This document shows positions 61,001-64,000 of a DNA stretch of 64,000 nt, in pieces. Position 1 is the stretch's first letter. Each line of letters begins with the position of its first letter. The DNA comes from Bagarius yarrelli (Eukaryota > Chordata > Actinopteri > Siluriformes > Sisoridae): NCBI GenBank assembly GCA_005784505.1, contig VCAZ01000008.1, forward strand, positions 9,728,263 to 9,792,262. Direction: 5' to 3'. Made by a program: the position numbers and the translations under genes. A model generated the notes under the pieces. That model was not told where the DNA came from. It did not search any database and saw only the letters and a list, made by a program, of their open reading frames with translations.

Positions 61001-64000
61001 CACAAAGTCAGTGTAACCCACGTCAGTGTAGACCCACACACACACACAGTCAGTGTAGACCCACACACACACACACACACACACAAAGTCAGTGTAGACC
61101 CACACACACACACACACAAAGTCAGTGTAGACCCACACACACACACACAAAGTCAGTGTAGACCCACACACACACACACAAAGTCAGTGTAGACCCACAC
61201 ACACACACACAAAGTCAGTGTAGACCCACACACACACACACAAAGTCAGTGTAGACCCACACACACACACAAAGTCAGTGTAGACCCACACACACACACA
61301 CAAAGTCAGTGTAGACCCACACACACACACACAAAGTCAGTGTAGACCCACACACACACACACAAAGTCAGTGTAGACCCACACACACACCACAAAGTCC
61401 CAGTGTAGACCACACACACACACACACAAATCAGTAGACCCACACACACCACACAAGTCAGTGTAGACCCACACCACACCACAAAGTCAGTGTAGAACCA
61501 CCACACACACCACACAAAGTATGACCCACACACACACACAAAGTGGTAGACCCACACACACAAAGTCAGTGTTAGACCCACCCACACACACACACACACA
61601 CAACAAAGTCAGTGTAGACCCACACACACACACACAAAGTCAGTGTAGACCCACACACACACACACACACACACAAAGGTGTAGACCCAAACACACACAC
61701 AAACACCACACACACACAAAAAAGTCAGTGTAGACCCACACACACACACAACACCGTCAGAGACCCACACACACACACAAAGTCAATGTAAGACCCACAC
61801 CACACACCACAAAGTCAGTGTAGACCCACACACACACACAAAGTCCAACACACACACTACACACAAAGTCATGTAGACCCACACACACCACAGTGAGACA
61901 CACACACACAAAGTGTAGACAGTGTAGACAGTGTGTAGACCCACACACACAAAGTCACACACCACACACAGTCAGTGTAGACCCACACACACACACAGTG
62001 TAGTCAGTGTAGACCCACACACACCCAAAGTAGACCCACACACACACACAAAGTCAGTGTAGACCCACACACACACACACAAAGTCAGTGTAGACCCACA
62101 CACACACACAACCAAAAAGTCAGTGTGTAGACCCACACACACACACACACACACACATGTATACCCACACACACACAAAGTCATGTAGACCAACACACAC
62201 AAGACAGGATATCACACACACAAGTCAGTGAGACCCCACACACAACACACAAGTCAGTGTAGACCCACACACACACAACAAAGTCAACCACAAACAAACA
62301 AAGTCAGTGTAGACACACACACACACAAGTCACAAACCAAACAACACACAAAGTCAGTGTAGACCCACACACAAACACCCTGACAAGTCAGTGTAGACAC
62401 CACACACAAAGTCCACAACACACACAAAGTCAGTGTAGACCCACACACACACAAAGTCAGTGTAGACCCACACACACACACAAAGTCAGTGTAGACACAC
62501 ACACACACACCACACACACAAAAGCAGTGTAGATCAACACACCACCAAGTCAGGTAGACACACACACACACACAAAAATGCACAAAGTCATGTAGCCCAC
62601 ACACAAACAAAACAAACTGCGTGCTTAAAAACCAAAGTGTGGATCACACACGATCAAACACACACCAGTCGTACACACACAACAAAGTCAGTGTAGACCC
62701 ACACACACACACACACACACACACAAAGTCAGTGTAGACCCACACACACACACAAAGTCAGTGTAGACCCACACACACACACAAAGTCAGTGTAGACCCA
62801 CACACACACAAAGTCAGGCTGGCAAATAAACAATACAGCTGTAAAGACTAACGCAGACACTGTAAACAGCTGTACTGAGATGAGCAGACTGTTACTTAGC
62901 ACCGGATCTTTCCGGTTGAACATTACCTCCTTCCGAAACATTCCCCATCATGACTGACCATCATGACGGGAACCACATATCAGCTCCTGAAGCTGGAAAC
63001 ACAAACAGCATGTTAAAAAATGCAGCACAGGTGACATCAGAGCTGCACAATAGATCGTTACAGCGTCGACATCGCAAACAACCGCTACAGAACTGCGTGC
63101 TTTAAACAGACCTGTGTGGAGTCGATGACGGCTACGATCATGTTTAAGAGTTCTCCACTGCGCAGGGTCTCGTCTGGAAACTGGAGGAAGAAAACACACA
63201 CACACACACACACGTTACATAATGTGTTATGTGAAGAAGTGGTAGGGTAGTGGTTAAGACGCTGGACTGCTAACTAGGAGATTGAGGGTTCGATTCCCAG
63301 CACCATCGAGTTACCAACGTTGGGCCCCTAACACCCCTCCCCCTCCCTTTGTAAGTCAAATGGGGAAGTGGTAGTGCAGTGGTTAAGGTGTTGGACTGCT
63401 AATAGAAAGATCAGGGGTTCGATTCCCAGCACCACCAAGCTGCCACCGACCGGCCCTTGAGAAAGTCCCCTAAACCCCCACTCAGTCTAGATAAGGGCGT
63501 CTACCAAATGCCAGAAATAAAATTGTTATGTAATATAGCAGTGTGGATGATGGAACCAAATAGCAAGGTATCAGAGTGTGTGTGTGTGTATTATACCTCT
63601 GTATAGATGGAGGGTGTGAGGTAACACAGGAGTCTCACATCATCCTCCTGACAGGCCTTCATGTCCATCATGAGGCAGGTGTGTAGGTCTCCCAGTGCCG
63701 TGGCCTGAGCAAACGACTCGTACAGACTCATCTTTCCCGCCGCTGCTTTACTGTCCACACACACACAAAGGGGGAAAAAGAAGGGAGAGAAAATTTAGAA
63801 CTACATTTACAGCATTTAGTGGACGTCCTCATCCAGAGTGACTTACATTTACCTCATTTACATTACTGAGCAAGTGGGGGTTAAGGGACTTGCTCAGGGG
63901 CCAATCGGTGGCAGCTTGGTGGTGCTGGGAATCGAACCCTGATCTTTCAATTAGCAGTCCAACACTTAATTTAAGAAACTTGTTGCGTCAGCTGGGTTTA
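58040..64000 (-). CDS. ints3: Integrator complex subunit 3, C-terminal part (continues beyond window)
   Basis: INTS3 is the scaffold of the SOSS single-strand DNA sensor and a subunit of Integrator, which cleaves nascent snRNA and mRNA at Pol II. Exons on the minus strand: 63750-63597, 63180-63112, 62992-~62880 (disrupted), 60914-60801, 60074-60026, 59920-59753, 59622-59522, 59429-59357, 58411-58258, 58117-58040. Landmarks are AAAGKMSLYESFAQATALGD, FPDETLRSGELLNMIVAVI, QSLDWETFEQYSTWQLFLAH, EHPEALSCLLLQLRRER, MVLSRPCHPEDQFTTSILRH, NNNMPRKRQ, SSSSKLAQLTLEQMLEHLD, FSDLFSLAEDYEDSSKPPKS and the end KRKRKGSSAVGSDSD. These match human INTS3 almost residue for residue. The C-terminal helices contact INTS6 and the tail is acidic/basic and disordered. 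5' exons lie right of the window. Confidence 0.93.
58449..58765. mobile_element. Inverted pair of SINE copies in ints3 intron
   Basis: A plus-strand copy (58449-58545: GTGGTAGTTCAGTGGTTATG, GGGCCCCTGAGCAAGGCCC) is followed by a minus-strand copy (58555-58765: inverted B box GGAATCGAACCCGGG, TGAGCAGTTGAGGGTTAGGG, CCACTGAGCTACCAC). Together they could fold as a hairpin in RNA. Confidence 0.65.
58900..59310. mobile_element. Possible MITE in ints3 intron
   Basis: The left edge has AAATCGCATACTATTAAGTA and the right edge the complement-like TAGGAAAGTATGCGAATTTGG, giving short terminal inverted repeats. Similar GTACGTACTT and GTACTACATACTTAAG blocks lie near 5975-6010 and 45300-45370. The family was not identified. 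Confidence 0.4.
60090..60790. repeat. Polypurine tract in ints3 intron
   Basis: (GA)n-rich sequence from 60097 to 60270 and 60330 to 60780, separated by a short unique patch. It fills the intron between the exons at 60801 and 60074. Long open frames here are artefacts. Confidence 0.9.
60918..62815. repeat. Composite satellite: AAAGTCAGTGTAGACCC plus (AC)n, ints3 intron
   Basis: More than 50 copies of AAAGTCAGTGTAGACCC alternate with AC runs of variable length (unit about 30-45 bp). Copies are near-identical at both ends and full of small deletions in the middle (about 61400-62650). Confidence 0.95.
63192..63212. repeat. (CA)n microsatellite at an ints3 acceptor
   Basis: Pure CA run starting about 11 bp upstream (gene strand) of the exon at 63180. 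Confidence 0.85.
63234..63520 (+). mobile_element. Two tandem SINE copies
   Basis: Two copies (63234-63345 and 63366-63520), each with GTGG-TAG-AGTGGTTAAG, GGACTGCTAA and GGTTCGATTCCCAGCACCA. The first lacks the tail; the second ends ATAAGGGCGTCTACCAAATG. Confidence 0.8.
63795..63968 (-). mobile_element. SINE, minus strand
   Basis: Inverted tail (GTGGACGTCCTCATCCAGAG), GAGCAAGTGGGGGTTAAGGG, CTTGGTGGTGCTGGGAATCG (inverted B box region) and GATCTTTCAATTAGCAGTCC. Confidence 0.75.

Noticed and set aside
59991..61177. Hydrophobic, Cys/Val-rich frames of up to 299 residues that look like membrane proteins
   Set aside because: They are translations of (CT)n and (GT)n repeats; the only real coding part is the ints3 exon at 60801-60914 and the one at 60026-60074.
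60918..62815. A CRISPR-like repeat-spacer array
   Set aside because: The 'spacers' are only AC runs of variable length, so this is a composite satellite.

Overview
The window is vertebrate nuclear DNA, most likely from a teleost fish. It has multi-exon genes with GT-AG introns, many tRNA-derived SINEs with a typical fish 3' tail, Tc1/mariner and hAT elements, an RTE-type retrotransposon, and very abundant dinucleotide repeats. An otophysan (catfish- or cyprinid-like) source is my guess from the repeat flavour and is not proven.

Six protein genes are present. prrc2a (+, CDS 3207-15412, 15 coding exons) and csnk2b (+, 19843-23950, 6 coding exons) lie in tandem; in human both genes are in the MHC class III region. 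A PDIA3/ERp57-like disulfide isomerase (-, 37919-27231, 13 exons) and gon4l/udu (-, 53033-39095, 28 coding exons) follow in tandem on the other strand. A small single-exon C2CD4-family-like gene (+, 54611-55267) and the 3' part of ints3 (-, from beyond the right edge to 58040) complete the set. Joined exons give intact reading frames of about 1851 aa (Prrc2a), 215 aa (Csnk2b) and 495 aa (Pdia3-like). Gon4l closes at about 1525 aa only if one missing base in exon 7 is assumed. One conserved ints3 exon is scrambled next to a CA-rich satellite.

Functionally these are housekeeping genes and do not form an operon or pathway: an RNA-associated scaffold, the CK2 regulatory subunit, an ER oxidoreductase, a chromatin co-repressor, a nuclear C2CD4-like protein and an Integrator/SOSS subunit. 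Their clustering joins genes of the human 6p21 MHC and its 1q21-22 paralogon (GON4L, INTS3, C2CD4D).

Introns and spacers carry most of the unusual content. Two arrays of a 36-bp minisatellite sit inside RTE copies, in a pdia3-like intron and a gon4l intron. The unit is a piece of the RTE coding sequence and encodes a repeated 12-residue motif. Two composite satellites (AG-rich in gon4l intron 1, CA-rich in an ints3 intron), long polypurine tracts and TG/CA repeats directly abutting splice sites are also present. Indels in conserved exons beside these repeats suggest that part of the sequence carries assembly errors.
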